This document shows positions 42,609 to 51,016 of a DNA stretch of 64,000 nucleotides, one piece after another. The notes beneath the pieces were generated by a model. The model had not been told where the DNA came from, did not search any database, and saw only the letters and a list, made by a program, of their open reading frames with translations. Numbering within the stretch: the first letter of the stretch is position 1; every line of letters begins with the position of its first letter. The stretch lies in NCBI RefSeq assembly GCF_044003965.1, contig NZ_JBAWKC010000005.1:186001-250000 (forward strand), given 5' to 3'. Made by a program: the position numbers and the translations under genes. This DNA comes from Yeosuana aquiaggeris (GTDB lineage: Bacteria > Bacteroidota > Bacteroidia > Flavobacteriales > Flavobacteriaceae).

Positions 42609-42642
42609 AAAAGGCCAGTTTGCTGCAGCAAACTGGCCTTTT
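42609..42642 (+). terminator. Terminator of the mutase operon
   Basis: A perfect 34-base palindrome (AAAAGGCCAGTTTGCTG and its complement) centred on CTGCAG, with flanking A and T runs, lies ten bases after the mutB stop. Confidence 0.93.
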
Positions 42643-42814
42643 ATATTAAGATTAGATTTACTGTAATTAATCTTTTTTTAACTCTTGTTAAATTCAAAAT
42701 TTTCAAAATATCTAACATTTAGTTACTATAAAAAAACAACTTTAATGTTAACAAGTTGGATTTTTATTCCTCATAAATAATTGTATTTTTACCAATCATA
42801 AAACCAAATCATTA

Positions 42815-43579
42815 ATGGGTAAAATCATTGCAATTGCCAACCAAAAAGGTGGTGTAGGAAAAACAACAACATCCATCAATTTAGCCGCCTCATTAGGCGT
42901 TCTTGAAAAAAAAGTCTTATTAATAGATGCTGACCCTCAGGCAAATGCAACTTCCGGATTAGGAATAAATGTTGACACCGTTGAATTAGGAACTTATCAG
43001 CTTCTAGAGCATTCCAATACAGCAAGAGAAGCTATAATAACTACCGATACTCCTAACTTAGATATCATTCCGTCTCATATTGACCTAGTCGCTATTGAAA
43101 TTGAATTAGTTGATAAAGATGAAAGAGAATATATGCTAAAAAAAGCATTAACTGAAGTGAAAAATGACTATGATTTTATTATCATAGACTGTGCGCCTTC
43201 TTTAGGATTGCTTACTTTAAATGCTTTAACGGCTGCTGATGCCGTTATTATTCCCATACAATGTGAGTATTTTGCTCTGGAGGGTTTAGGAAAACTTTTG
43301 AATACCATAAAAAGTGTGCAAAAAATTCATAATCCTGATTTAGATATTGAAGGTTTATTGTTAACGATGTATGACTCCAGATTACGATTATCAAATCAAG
43401 TGGTTGAAGAAGTTCAAAAACATTTCAACAACATGGTATTTCAAACTATTATACAACGAAACGTGCGTTTAAGTGAAGCTCCTAGTTATGGTGAAAACAT
43501 AATTAAATATGACGCGAGTAGCAAAGGTGCTACAAATTACTTAAGTTTGGCAAAAGAAATTATCAATAAAAACTCTTAA
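42815..43579 (+). CDS. parA: Chromosome partitioning ATPase ParA
   Basis: A 254-residue deviant-Walker ATPase. IANQKGGVGKTTTSINLA is the P-loop with the signature Lys, followed by LLIDADPQANATSGLG and DFIIIDCAPSLGLLT. It moves the ParB-parS complex to segregate the origin region. It opens a tight block with parB, a DUF5683 gene and dapB, which is a chromosome-type arrangement in Bacteroidota. No TGTTTCACGTGAAACA-type parS site was found in the window. Confidence 0.95.
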   Translation: MGKIIAIANQKGGVGKTTTSINLAASLGVLEKKVLLIDADPQANATSGLGINVDTVELGTYQLLEHSNTAREAIITTDTPNLDIIPSHIDLVAIEIELVDKDEREYMLKKALTEVKNDYDFIIIDCAPSLGLLTLNALTAADAVIIPIQCEYFALEGLGKLLNTIKSVQKIHNPDLDIEGLLLTMYDSRLRLSNQVVEEVQKHFNNMVFQTIIQRNVRLSEAPSYGENIIKYDASSKGATNYLSLAKEIINKNS

Positions 43580-43585
43580 GAGATT

Positions 43586-44497
43586 ATGGCTAAAGCAAAT
43601 AAGAAACAGGCTTTAGGTAGAGGCTTATCAGCACTATTAAAAGACCCTAGTAACGACATTCAATCTGTACAAGACAAGAATGCCGATAAGGTGATTGGTA
43701 ATATTGTTGAATTAGATATTGATTCTATTGAGGTTAACCCGTTTCAACCAAGAACCAATTTTAATGAAGAAACTTTACGGGAATTAGCTTCATCTATAAA
43801 AGAACTTGGTGTTATACAACCTATTACTGTTCGAAAATCAGGATTTAACAGGTACCAATTAGTATCTGGCGAAAGACGATATAGAGCCTCAAAGCTTATT
43901 GGTTTAGAAACAATTCCTTCATATATAAGAATTGCAAACGACCAAGAGTCTTTGGAAATGGCCTTGGTTGAAAATATACAACGCCAAGATCTAGATCCAA
44001 TTGAAATTGCACTGTCTTATGAGCGTTTAATTGAAGAAATTAAGCTGACTCAAGAACAAATGAGTGAACGAGTAGGTAAAAAACGCTCAACAATATCAAA
44101 CTATCTGCGTCTTTTAAAATTAGACCCTATTATTCAAACAGGGATGCGGGATGGCTTTATTTCTATGGGGCATGGCCGTGCTATCATTACTATTGAAGAC
44201 CAATCTGTACAACTTGATATTTATGAAAATATTCTATCGAATAAACTTTCTGTCAGAGAAACCGAAGAATTAGTCAGAAACATTAATAATCCTGGAGAAG
44301 CTAAGACTGCTCCAAAAAGAGAAACTGTTTTAAAAGTACCAAATTATATTCAAGAAGGGATAAAAGAATTTTCCGATTACTTTGGACATAAAATAGACGT
44401 TAAAGTTTCTAAAAATGGCAAAGGCAAAATCTCCATTCCATTTCATTCAGAAGAAGATTTTAATCGTCTCAAAAAATTAGTGGAAGGTGCTAAATAA
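43586..44497 (+). CDS. parB: Chromosome partitioning protein ParB
   Basis: A 303-residue CTP-dependent DNA clamp. The start KANKKQALGRGLSALLKD is typical, and NPFQPRTNFNEETLRELASSI opens the ParB domain. SGERRYRASKLIGL is the CTP-binding motif, and a helix-turn-helix (MSERVGKKRSTISNYLRLLKL) reads parS. The C-terminal dimerisation domain includes FSDYFGHKIDVK. It follows parA after six bases and overlaps the next gene by 11 bases. Confidence 0.95.
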   Translation: MAKANKKQALGRGLSALLKDPSNDIQSVQDKNADKVIGNIVELDIDSIEVNPFQPRTNFNEETLRELASSIKELGVIQPITVRKSGFNRYQLVSGERRYRASKLIGLETIPSYIRIANDQESLEMALVENIQRQDLDPIEIALSYERLIEEIKLTQEQMSERVGKKRSTISNYLRLLKLDPIIQTGMRDGFISMGHGRAIITIEDQSVQLDIYENILSNKLSVRETEELVRNINNPGEAKTAPKRETVLKVPNYIQEGIKEFSDYFGHKIDVKVSKNGKGKISIPFHSEEDFNRLKKLVEGAK

Positions 44498-45065
44498 ATT
44501 ATTCATAGTCAATGTATTGTGTTTTCTTTGTTGTGTTTCCATTTATGGCCAAGACGATGAACAAGAAAAAAAAAGTGATACATTAACTGCTGAGATAATA
44601 ACTGAGGTTTCTGAACCAATTAATCCATTATCTCCGGCAAAAGCGGCGTTTTATTCAGCCGTCTTGCCTGGTTTAGGGCAAGCCTATAATAAGAAATATT
44701 GGAAAATACCAATTGTATATGCTGCCTTAGGTTCTGGTATTTATTTTTATACTTCTAACAACAAAGAATACAACCGATACAGAGATGCCTATAAAAGGAG
44801 ACTTGCTGGTTTTGAAGATGATGAATTTTTTAACAGAGTAACTTTAGACGGATTGCAGCGTGCCCAAAAATTTTATAGAAAAAATAAAGAAATATCGCTA
44901 TTAGTAACCATTGGTTTATATGCACTAAACATCATTGATGCCAATGTGGATGCCCATCTACTTCAATATAATGTAAACGATAATTTAACCTTAGTACCTC
45001 ATTTTAAAGTAAATGAACTCGATGCTAAAAGTGATGTTGGATTAACGCTAAATTTTAAATTTTAA
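44487..45065 (+). CDS. DUF5683 domain protein
   Basis: A 192-residue protein with a signal peptide (LFIVNVLCFLCCVSIYGQ) and the DUF5683 core KAAFYSAVLPGLGQAYNKKYWKIPIVYAALGSG. That core holds membrane-seeking helices and a Gly-rich turn. A second hydrophobic segment is near residue 130 and the C-terminus ends in a beta strand (GLTLNFKF). The start is a GTG inside the parB end (11-base overlap), so translation is coupled. Function unknown. The gene is regularly found between parB and dapB in Bacteroidota, as I recall. Confidence 0.82.
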   Translation: MLNKLFIVNVLCFLCCVSIYGQDDEQEKKSDTLTAEIITEVSEPINPLSPAKAAFYSAVLPGLGQAYNKKYWKIPIVYAALGSGIYFYTSNNKEYNRYRDAYKRRLAGFEDDEFFNRVTLDGLQRAQKFYRKNKEISLLVTIGLYALNIIDANVDAHLLQYNVNDNLTLVPHFKVNELDAKSDVGLTLNFKF

Positions 45066-45068
45066 ATA

Positions 45069-45773
45069 ATGAAAATTGCTTTACTTGGTTACGGAAAAAT
45101 GGGTAAAACCATTGAACAAATAGCGATACAACGCGGGCATCAAATTGTTCTCAAAGTAGATAAAGATGACCGTGATTATGACATTACAAAGGCAGATGTT
45201 GCTATTGATTTTAGTATTCCTTCAGTAGCATTTAGTAATATATCCAATTGTATAAATAATCAAATACCTGTTATTTCAGGAACTACGGGATGGTTAGAAG
45301 ATTATAACAAAGCCGTTACTCTTTGTAAAGAAAAACAAGGTGCTTTCATTTATGCTTCAAATTTTAGTCTGGGAGTGAACATTTTTTTTGAGCTGAATAA
45401 AACCTTAGCACGTATGATGTCTAACCTTAAACAATATAAAGTAAGTGTGGAGGAGATTCATCATACTCAAAAATTAGATGCTCCAAGTGGTACGGCCATT
45501 ACGTTGGCTAATGATATTATTAAAGAACATTCAAATTACAAAGAATGGAAACTTGAAGAAAGCGATAAAGATGCGATCAATATTACAGCCAAACGCATAG
45601 ATGATGTTCCCGGTACGCATGCTATTACTTATGAGAGCGAAGTAGATACCATAACTATTGAGCACGTAGCTCATAACAGACAAGGTTTTGCCTTAGGAGC
45701 TGTTGTAGCTGCTGAATGGATTATGGGTAAAACAGGCGTTTTTACAATGAATGATGTGTTAAATATTGGTTAA
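45069..45773 (+). CDS. dapB: 4-hydroxy-tetrahydrodipicolinate reductase
   Basis: A 234-residue NAD(P)H enzyme of the diaminopimelate/lysine pathway. It has the dinucleotide motif LLGYGKMGKTIE, VAIDFSIPS, the GTTGW loop, the catalytic EEIHHTQKLDAPSGTA (His pair and Lys) and the C-terminal HVAHNRQGFALGAVVAA. Slightly shorter than E. coli DapB, usual for Bacteroidota. It supplies precursors of peptidoglycan and lysine in the cytoplasm. It is three bases after the DUF5683 gene. Confidence 0.95.
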   Translation: MKIALLGYGKMGKTIEQIAIQRGHQIVLKVDKDDRDYDITKADVAIDFSIPSVAFSNISNCINNQIPVISGTTGWLEDYNKAVTLCKEKQGAFIYASNFSLGVNIFFELNKTLARMMSNLKQYKVSVEEIHHTQKLDAPSGTAITLANDIIKEHSNYKEWKLEESDKDAINITAKRIDDVPGTHAITYESEVDTITIEHVAHNRQGFALGAVVAAEWIMGKTGVFTMNDVLNIG

Positions 45774-45833
45774 GTTTTTTATAGAACGTAACATTTAATG
45801 GCAAGAGACCTCTAACAATAAAAAATTATAATT

Positions 45834-47384
45834 ATGACACTAATACAATGGTTTATATTTTTCTTGGTAATCCAAGGCATTCATGGTTTAGGAACTTGGA
45901 AATTATACACAAAAGCGGGTAGACAAGCCTGGGAGGCATTTATTCCAGTTTACAATGCGGTCATACTGATGAAAATAATAAATAGACCTTGGTGGTGGAC
46001 CATTTTATTATTTCTTCCAATTGTAAACCTTATTATGTTTGCAGTTGTTTGGGTTGAAACAGCAAGAAGCTTTGGGAAAACCTCAAATATTGATACTATT
46101 TTAGCAGTAGTAACTTTAGGTTTTTATAATTTCTACCTTAATTATGTAGCAGATTTAAAATATGTAGACAACAGAAGCTTACATCCTAGAACAGGTTTAG
46201 GAGATTGGATCAGTTCTATATTATTTGCTATTGTAGCGGCGACAATTGTACACACCTATTTTATTCAACCATTTACCATTCCCACCTCTTCTCTAGAAAA
46301 AACCTTATTGGTTGGCGATTTCTTATTTGTCAGTAAGTTTCATTACGGAGCCAGAATACCTATGACAACCATTGCTGCTCCTATGGTCCATGATACCATT
46401 CCTGGATTAAAAATAAAATCATATGTATCTGAATATGAATTCCCCTATACTAGGATTCCTGGTTTTCAAAAAATTAAACACAATGACATCGTTGTTTTCA
46501 ATTGGCCAGTTGATACCATGCTAGATATGAGACATACCGATAAATTTTACTATAAACCTATTGATAAAAAAACCAACTATGTTAAGCGTTGTGTCGGACT
46601 TCCAGGAGATTCTTTAGAAGTCAGAAATGGTTATGTATATATTAATGGTAAACAAAATGTTTTACCCGAAAGGGCTAAACTTCAGTTCTCCTATATGATT
46701 GAGACAAGAAATGGTCCTTTTAATAATTATCAATTGGCAAGCAGATATAATATTACCGATTTCCCGCAGTATAACCAAGATAGATCTGTAAGCTATTTTC
46801 CAGCGATTACTGATGACGATTTAAATAAGTTCAAAAATCACCCAAACATTAAAAGTATTACACCTTTAAAGGAAGAAAAAGGAAAAAGAGATCCAAATAT
46901 TTTTCCACAGAATCCTGATTATGATTGGAACAATGACTTCTTCGGACCTCTTTATATTCCACAATCAGGCAAGACCATTGACATTAATTTAAATGTATTA
47001 CCACTTTATAAACGCGTCTTAACAGCTTATGAAGGTAACACCTTAGATATCCAAGGAAATCAAATTTTAATTAATGGGAAAGTTACAACCACTTATACTT
47101 TTAAAAAAGATTATTACTGGATGATGGGTGATAACCGTCATAACTCTCAAGACGCACGAGCCTGGGGGTTTGTGCCGTTTGACCATGTTGTTGGTAAACC
47201 CGTTTTTGTTTGGATGAGTTGGAACACCAACGGTAAAGGATTTGACAAAATACGTTGGGAACGATTATTTACAACGGTAGGTGGCAGCGGACAACCGGTT
47301 TCGTACTTAATTCCCTTTTTAATTGTTGTTGCAGGATGGACTGGCTTTAATAAATGGAGAAAATATAAAAAAGAAAACGCTTAA
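45834..47384 (+). CDS. lepB: Signal peptidase I (long Bacteroidota form)
   Basis: A 516-residue inner-membrane protease that removes Sec and Tat signal peptides. Residues 1-110 hold extra membrane helices with PVYNAVILMKIINRPWWW, an N-terminal extension not in E. coli LepB. The catalytic part begins with FIQPFTIPTSSLEKTLL (Ser nucleophile) and YVKRCVGLPGDSLEV (Lys base). A long insert separates these from the C-terminal MMGDNRHNSQDARAWGFVP. A last helix (YLIPFLIVVAGWTGF) anchors the C-terminus. The Met usual after the catalytic Ser is replaced by Leu. Confidence 0.92.
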   Translation: MTLIQWFIFFLVIQGIHGLGTWKLYTKAGRQAWEAFIPVYNAVILMKIINRPWWWTILLFLPIVNLIMFAVVWVETARSFGKTSNIDTILAVVTLGFYNFYLNYVADLKYVDNRSLHPRTGLGDWISSILFAIVAATIVHTYFIQPFTIPTSSLEKTLLVGDFLFVSKFHYGARIPMTTIAAPMVHDTIPGLKIKSYVSEYEFPYTRIPGFQKIKHNDIVVFNWPVDTMLDMRHTDKFYYKPIDKKTNYVKRCVGLPGDSLEVRNGYVYINGKQNVLPERAKLQFSYMIETRNGPFNNYQLASRYNITDFPQYNQDRSVSYFPAITDDDLNKFKNHPNIKSITPLKEEKGKRDPNIFPQNPDYDWNNDFFGPLYIPQSGKTIDINLNVLPLYKRVLTAYEGNTLDIQGNQILINGKVTTTYTFKKDYYWMMGDNRHNSQDARAWGFVPFDHVVGKPVFVWMSWNTNGKGFDKIRWERLFTTVGGSGQPVSYLIPFLIVVAGWTGFNKWRKYKKENA

Positions 47385-47430
47385 GTGGCAAATGATTCTT
47401 AGAGAAGAAAGTAAGAAGATTAATTAATAA

Positions 47431-48051
47431 ATGAATATTTTAATACATCCAACATACTTTCCTAATATTGCTCATTTTGTGGCTATTGTAAAGGCTGATA
47501 AGTTAACTTTTGAGTATGATGATAATTTTGTAAAGCAAACTTACAGAAACAGAACCTACATTTATGCGGCTAACGGAAAATTGCTGTTAAATATTCCTGT
47601 GGTTCATTCCCAGAAAGACCGAAAGAAATATAAAGATGTGAAAATTTCACAAGAGACCAGTTGGCAAAGTCACCATTGGAAATCATTACTTTCAGCCTAT
47701 AGCACCTCCCCGTTTTTTGAATATTATCAAGATGAACTTATTTATTTATTCAAAACCAAAACAAAGTATCTTTTAGATTTTAATTTAAATTGTTTTGAAG
47801 CGATTTGTGATTGTTTACAGTTTGATTCAGGGTATTCAAAAACGGACGATTATCAAAAAATAGTTAAAGATACAACTGACTTCAGATATTTAGTTAATGC
47901 AAAAATTGAAGACCCTCAATTTGAACCTTACTCACAAGTTTTTGATGACAAACATGGTTTTATAAATAACTTAAGTGTTTTAGATTTGTTGTTTAATGAA
48001 GGTCCTAATGCCCTTAGCTATTTAGAATCACAATCTACCTCCATTATTTAA
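47431..48051 (+). CDS. WbqC family protein
   Basis: A 206-residue cytoplasmic protein of the WbqC/DUF family. Starting IHPTYFPNIAHFVAIVKADKLTFEYDDNFVKQTYRNRTYI, it includes LLNIPVVH and WQSHHWKSLLSAYSTSPFFEYY. WbqC-like proteins are linked to polysaccharide or amino-sugar biosynthesis, but their reaction is not settled. It follows lepB (46 bases) and its stop overlaps the next start by one base. Confidence 0.82.
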   Translation: MNILIHPTYFPNIAHFVAIVKADKLTFEYDDNFVKQTYRNRTYIYAANGKLLLNIPVVHSQKDRKKYKDVKISQETSWQSHHWKSLLSAYSTSPFFEYYQDELIYLFKTKTKYLLDFNLNCFEAICDCLQFDSGYSKTDDYQKIVKDTTDFRYLVNAKIEDPQFEPYSQVFDDKHGFINNLSVLDLLFNEGPNALSYLESQSTSII

Positions 48052-48359
48052 TGTTTCAAACGATACTTCATTATGGTAGCCATGCTTTAATTCCTTTAGC
48101 AGTCGCTTTGATTGCCTATAAAAATATCTGGTTTAAAGCTTCTTTAATAATGCTTTCAGGTTTATGGATAGATCTGGATCATCTTCTTGCAAATCCCATG
48201 TTTGATCCCAACAGATGTAGTATTAATTTTCATCCACTACATACTTATACAGCCATCACTGTTTATATATTGCTTTTGCTTCCTAAAAAAACAAGGCTTA
48301 TTGGATTAGGCTTAGTAATTCATATTCTGGCCGATACTATTGATTGTTCTTTAATGTGA
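48051..48359 (+). CDS. DUF6122 membrane protein
   Basis: A 102-residue membrane protein with helices at about 11-40 and 70-95. The motifs WIDLDHLLANPMFDPNRC and NFHPLHTYTAI are rich in His and Asp, and HILADTIDC closes the protein. This is the DUF6122 pattern and resembles the metal-binding active site of YdjM/LexA-regulated phosphatase-like membrane hydrolases; the likeness is an inference. It overlaps wbqC by one base and is convergent with the nuclease gene with an eight-base gap. Confidence 0.8.
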   Translation: MFQTILHYGSHALIPLAVALIAYKNIWFKASLIMLSGLWIDLDHLLANPMFDPNRCSINFHPLHTYTAITVYILLLLPKKTRLIGLGLVIHILADTIDCSLM

Positions 48360-48367
48360 AAAATATA

Positions 48368-49390
48368 TTACTCCAAACTAAGTGAAGTCATGATGGGATA
48401 ATGATCAGACAAATGATCATCATAAGTCTTAAATTTATTTACAACGAAGGAATCATCGGCAAAAATAAAGTCGATTCTTACCGGGAAAAACTTAAAATCA
48501 TAAGTCCTGCCAAAACCAGCACCTGCTTCTTTGAAGGTGTCATTTAAATTACCTTTAATTTTTCTATAAACATAAGAATAGGCCGTATTATTAAAGTCGC
48601 CGCAAATAATCATCTTATACGGGCATTGTCTTTTATGAAGCAGAAATAATTCAGACTGAAATTGTTGTCTTTTAAAGGTGGTTCCTGCCAGCTTTAAAAG
48701 ACGTTCAGAGCCTTCTTCTTTGAGCTTTTCAACGTCAGTATCAATTTTCAAAGATTCCAAATGGATATTATAAATTCTAAAAGTATCTTTATTTTTTACT
48801 ACATCTGCATATATAGCATTGTTAGCTGTGTTAGGAAATTCAATAGATCCTGAATTTATGATAGGATAGTGTGATAAAATAACCTGACCGTGTCTTGTTG
48901 ATTTACCGGAGAGCTTTTCATATCGGTATTTAAAAAAGGAGAAATCAATTCTAGAATTTGGATGGTATTCCTGAATACATAAAATATCTGGATTTTCAGA
49001 TTTAACAAAATTAACTATCTTGAAATCAATATCTTTTTCTTTGATCCAATCATATAAATTAAATAATCTCACATTAAAGTTCATCACCGTAATAGGGTTA
49101 TCAATCTTAATGTCATTTGAAGTTGAAAACTTATATAAAGAACCATGAAAAACATACCCAATAAAGAGAACTAAAAGAGACAACAACAATTGCCTTTTTA
49201 TTTTGATTAACCAATATAAAAAAAACAGAACATTGAGCAGAATAAGCAAGGGAACACCCAGACTTAGAACGGAAAGAAAAGAAAATGTTTTTGGCGGTAA
49301 GAAAGGCAAAATTAAAGATAAAAGAAGCACTGTAGCAATTATTGCATTAAAAACAAATACAATCTTATCAAATAAATGCAGCTTCTTCAT
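48368..49390 (-). CDS. Membrane-anchored endonuclease/exonuclease/phosphatase family protein
   Basis: A 340-residue protein. Two to three N-terminal membrane helices (residues about 12-32, 40-60, 70-90) are followed by an EEP hydrolase domain with VMNFNVRLFNLYDW (Asn), ILCIQEYHP (Glu), NIHLES (His), CGDFNNTAY and the final DHLSDHYPIMTSL (Asp-His). All catalytic positions are present, so it should cleave phosphodiester or phosphoester bonds, probably outside the cytoplasm. Substrate unknown. It closes the minus-strand operon that starts with the two small membrane proteins at 53.4 kb. Confidence 0.88.
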   Translation of the reverse strand: MKKLHLFDKIVFVFNAIIATVLLLSLILPFLPPKTFSFLSVLSLGVPLLILLNVLFFLYWLIKIKRQLLLSLLVLFIGYVFHGSLYKFSTSNDIKIDNPITVMNFNVRLFNLYDWIKEKDIDFKIVNFVKSENPDILCIQEYHPNSRIDFSFFKYRYEKLSGKSTRHGQVILSHYPIINSGSIEFPNTANNAIYADVVKNKDTFRIYNIHLESLKIDTDVEKLKEEGSERLLKLAGTTFKRQQFQSELFLLHKRQCPYKMIICGDFNNTAYSYVYRKIKGNLNDTFKEAGAGFGRTYDFKFFPVRIDFIFADDSFVVNKFKTYDDHLSDHYPIMTSLSLE

Positions 49391-49395
49391 ATAAT

Positions 49396-50265
49396 TTATT
49401 TACCAGCCCTAAATAAAAATTCCTTTTCTTCAGAAGACAAACTATCATAACCACTTTTACTTATTTTATCTAAAATGATATCAATTTTCTTTTGGTTATT
49501 AAAGGTGTCAAAATCTTGTTTGGTATATCCGCCAACTTTTGACTTATTTTTATGTACTGTTTTTAACGGTGCCTTTTTTGACGACTTAAAAAATCCTACA
49601 AACGCGTCCATCCAACGTTCAAACCCTTTTCCAATATCATTCCCTTTTCTAAATTGAATAGCATAAAAATACCCTAAGGCCGCACCTCCAATATGAGCTA
49701 GATTTCCACCTGCATTGTTTCCAAAAAGGCCTAAAACATCCAATATAACAATACCTAATCCAAAATACCAAAGTTTTAAATTAAAAGTAAAAAACCGAAT
49801 TTCCTTATTAGGCAAATAGGCACATATAAAAATTAACAAAGCTCTAACAGAAGCCGAAGCACCCACCAATCTATTGCCTGTCAAAAACACTTGAGGAAAC
49901 AAACTGTAGCAAAGCATAAACAAAAGCCCACCACTTATCGCGCCTAAAAAATAAACGTTTAATGCTAGTTTTGGACTGAATAAATTAAGAAATAATTGTC
50001 CGATAACATAAAGCCACAGCATATTAAATAAAATATGCAGAAAATCATAATGCACAAATGCATAGGTTATTAAAGACCATGGTTTAAAAATGAAATCAGA
50101 AAACTCACTTGGTAATTCAAACCACATTAAACTAGATTGCTTGACAACTTCTTGAGGTAATTGCAATAATAGTCCTAACAGAAATACTACGACATTAACA
50201 ACAATAATCTTTTCAAGGACATTAAGTTGTGATAATTTTGATTTTATATCTTGAGTAAGGGTCAT
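49396..50265 (-). CDS. Rhomboid family intramembrane serine protease
   Basis: A 289-residue six-helix protein. AFVHYDFLHILFNMLWLYVIG carries the conserved HxxxN oxyanion region, the nucleophile lies in RLVGASASVRA (GASAS instead of the usual GASG), and the catalytic His is in NLAHIGGAALGY. A cytoplasmic C-terminal tail of about 80 residues follows, rich in Lys and Ser. The ATG at 50265 is used because the longer frame would start at TTG. It overlaps the upstream rhomboid gene by one base. Confidence 0.9.
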   Translation of the reverse strand: MTLTQDIKSKLSQLNVLEKIIVVNVVVFLLGLLLQLPQEVVKQSSLMWFELPSEFSDFIFKPWSLITYAFVHYDFLHILFNMLWLYVIGQLFLNLFSPKLALNVYFLGAISGGLLFMLCYSLFPQVFLTGNRLVGASASVRALLIFICAYLPNKEIRFFTFNLKLWYFGLGIVILDVLGLFGNNAGGNLAHIGGAALGYFYAIQFRKGNDIGKGFERWMDAFVGFFKSSKKAPLKTVHKNKSKVGGYTKQDFDTFNNQKKIDIILDKISKSGYDSLSSEEKEFLFRAGK

Positions 50266-51014
50266 TAATACCAACGATTTTTGTTAAACTGGTTCTTTTT
50301 CCAGTACCACATGATAAAAAATCCAGTCAATGCTCCTCCAACATGCGCCATATAGGCCGTATTGCTTGGACTGAAGAATGATTGACCTGTAATACCGGAA
50401 ATTAAATCTAATATAATGATACCTGGAATAAAATATTTTGCCTTTATAGGGATTGGCAAAAAGATCATCATCAATTTAGCTTCAGGATTCATCATCCCAA
50501 AAGCCACTAATATACCCATAATACATCCTGAGGCCCCAACCATAGTGGCATTAAATATGGGGAAAATCTTTTGAAGATCTGCAAACTGAGCTTGAGTGAC
50601 GCCTTTTACAACCTCATTATTAGAAAGCATATGAGTTATTTCATCTGCTGTAATTCCAGAACTTATAAGGTTTTCATAAGAAGGTAAAAAATTAAAATAA
50701 TAATAAGCCACCTGCAAAGCTACTGCTCCTAACCCTGCAGAGATATAGATAAATAAGAACTTCTTCCCTCCTAAATACTGCTCAACAGGTGTACCAAACA
50801 TCCAAAGAGCGAACATATTGAACAGGATATGTGTTACACCACCATGCATAAACATATGTGTGATGATCTGCCAGAATTCAAAGGCTGGATTTTTAGGAAA
50901 ATGAAGGGCGAATAAATCATAAAACAAAGTGCCATTTCCTATAGCCAATGTTCCTATAAACATTAGCACATTAATAATTAATAAATGCTTAACTGTATCT
51001 GATATTCTCATCAT
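50265..51014 (-). CDS. Rhomboid family intramembrane serine protease
   Basis: A 249-residue rhomboid. HMFMHGGVTHILFNMFALWMFG, VGASGCIMGILVAFG (catalytic Ser in GASG) and YMAHVGGALTGF (catalytic His) give a complete dyad. A loop insert of about 45 residues (ENLISSGITADEITHMLSNNEV) lies between helices 2 and 3 regions. It is adjacent and translationally coupled to the second rhomboid, suggesting a pair with related targets; no substrate is known. Confidence 0.92.
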   Translation of the reverse strand: MMRISDTVKHLLIINVLMFIGTLAIGNGTLFYDLFALHFPKNPAFEFWQIITHMFMHGGVTHILFNMFALWMFGTPVEQYLGGKKFLFIYISAGLGAVALQVAYYYFNFLPSYENLISSGITADEITHMLSNNEVVKGVTQAQFADLQKIFPIFNATMVGASGCIMGILVAFGMMNPEAKLMMIFLPIPIKAKYFIPGIIILDLISGITGQSFFSPSNTAYMAHVGGALTGFFIMWYWKKNQFNKNRWY

Positions 51015-51016
51015 AT

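Noticed and set aside
42643..44497. parS or replication origin near parAB
   Set aside because: No TGTTTCACGTGAAACA-like site and no dnaA gene or DnaA-box cluster were seen here.
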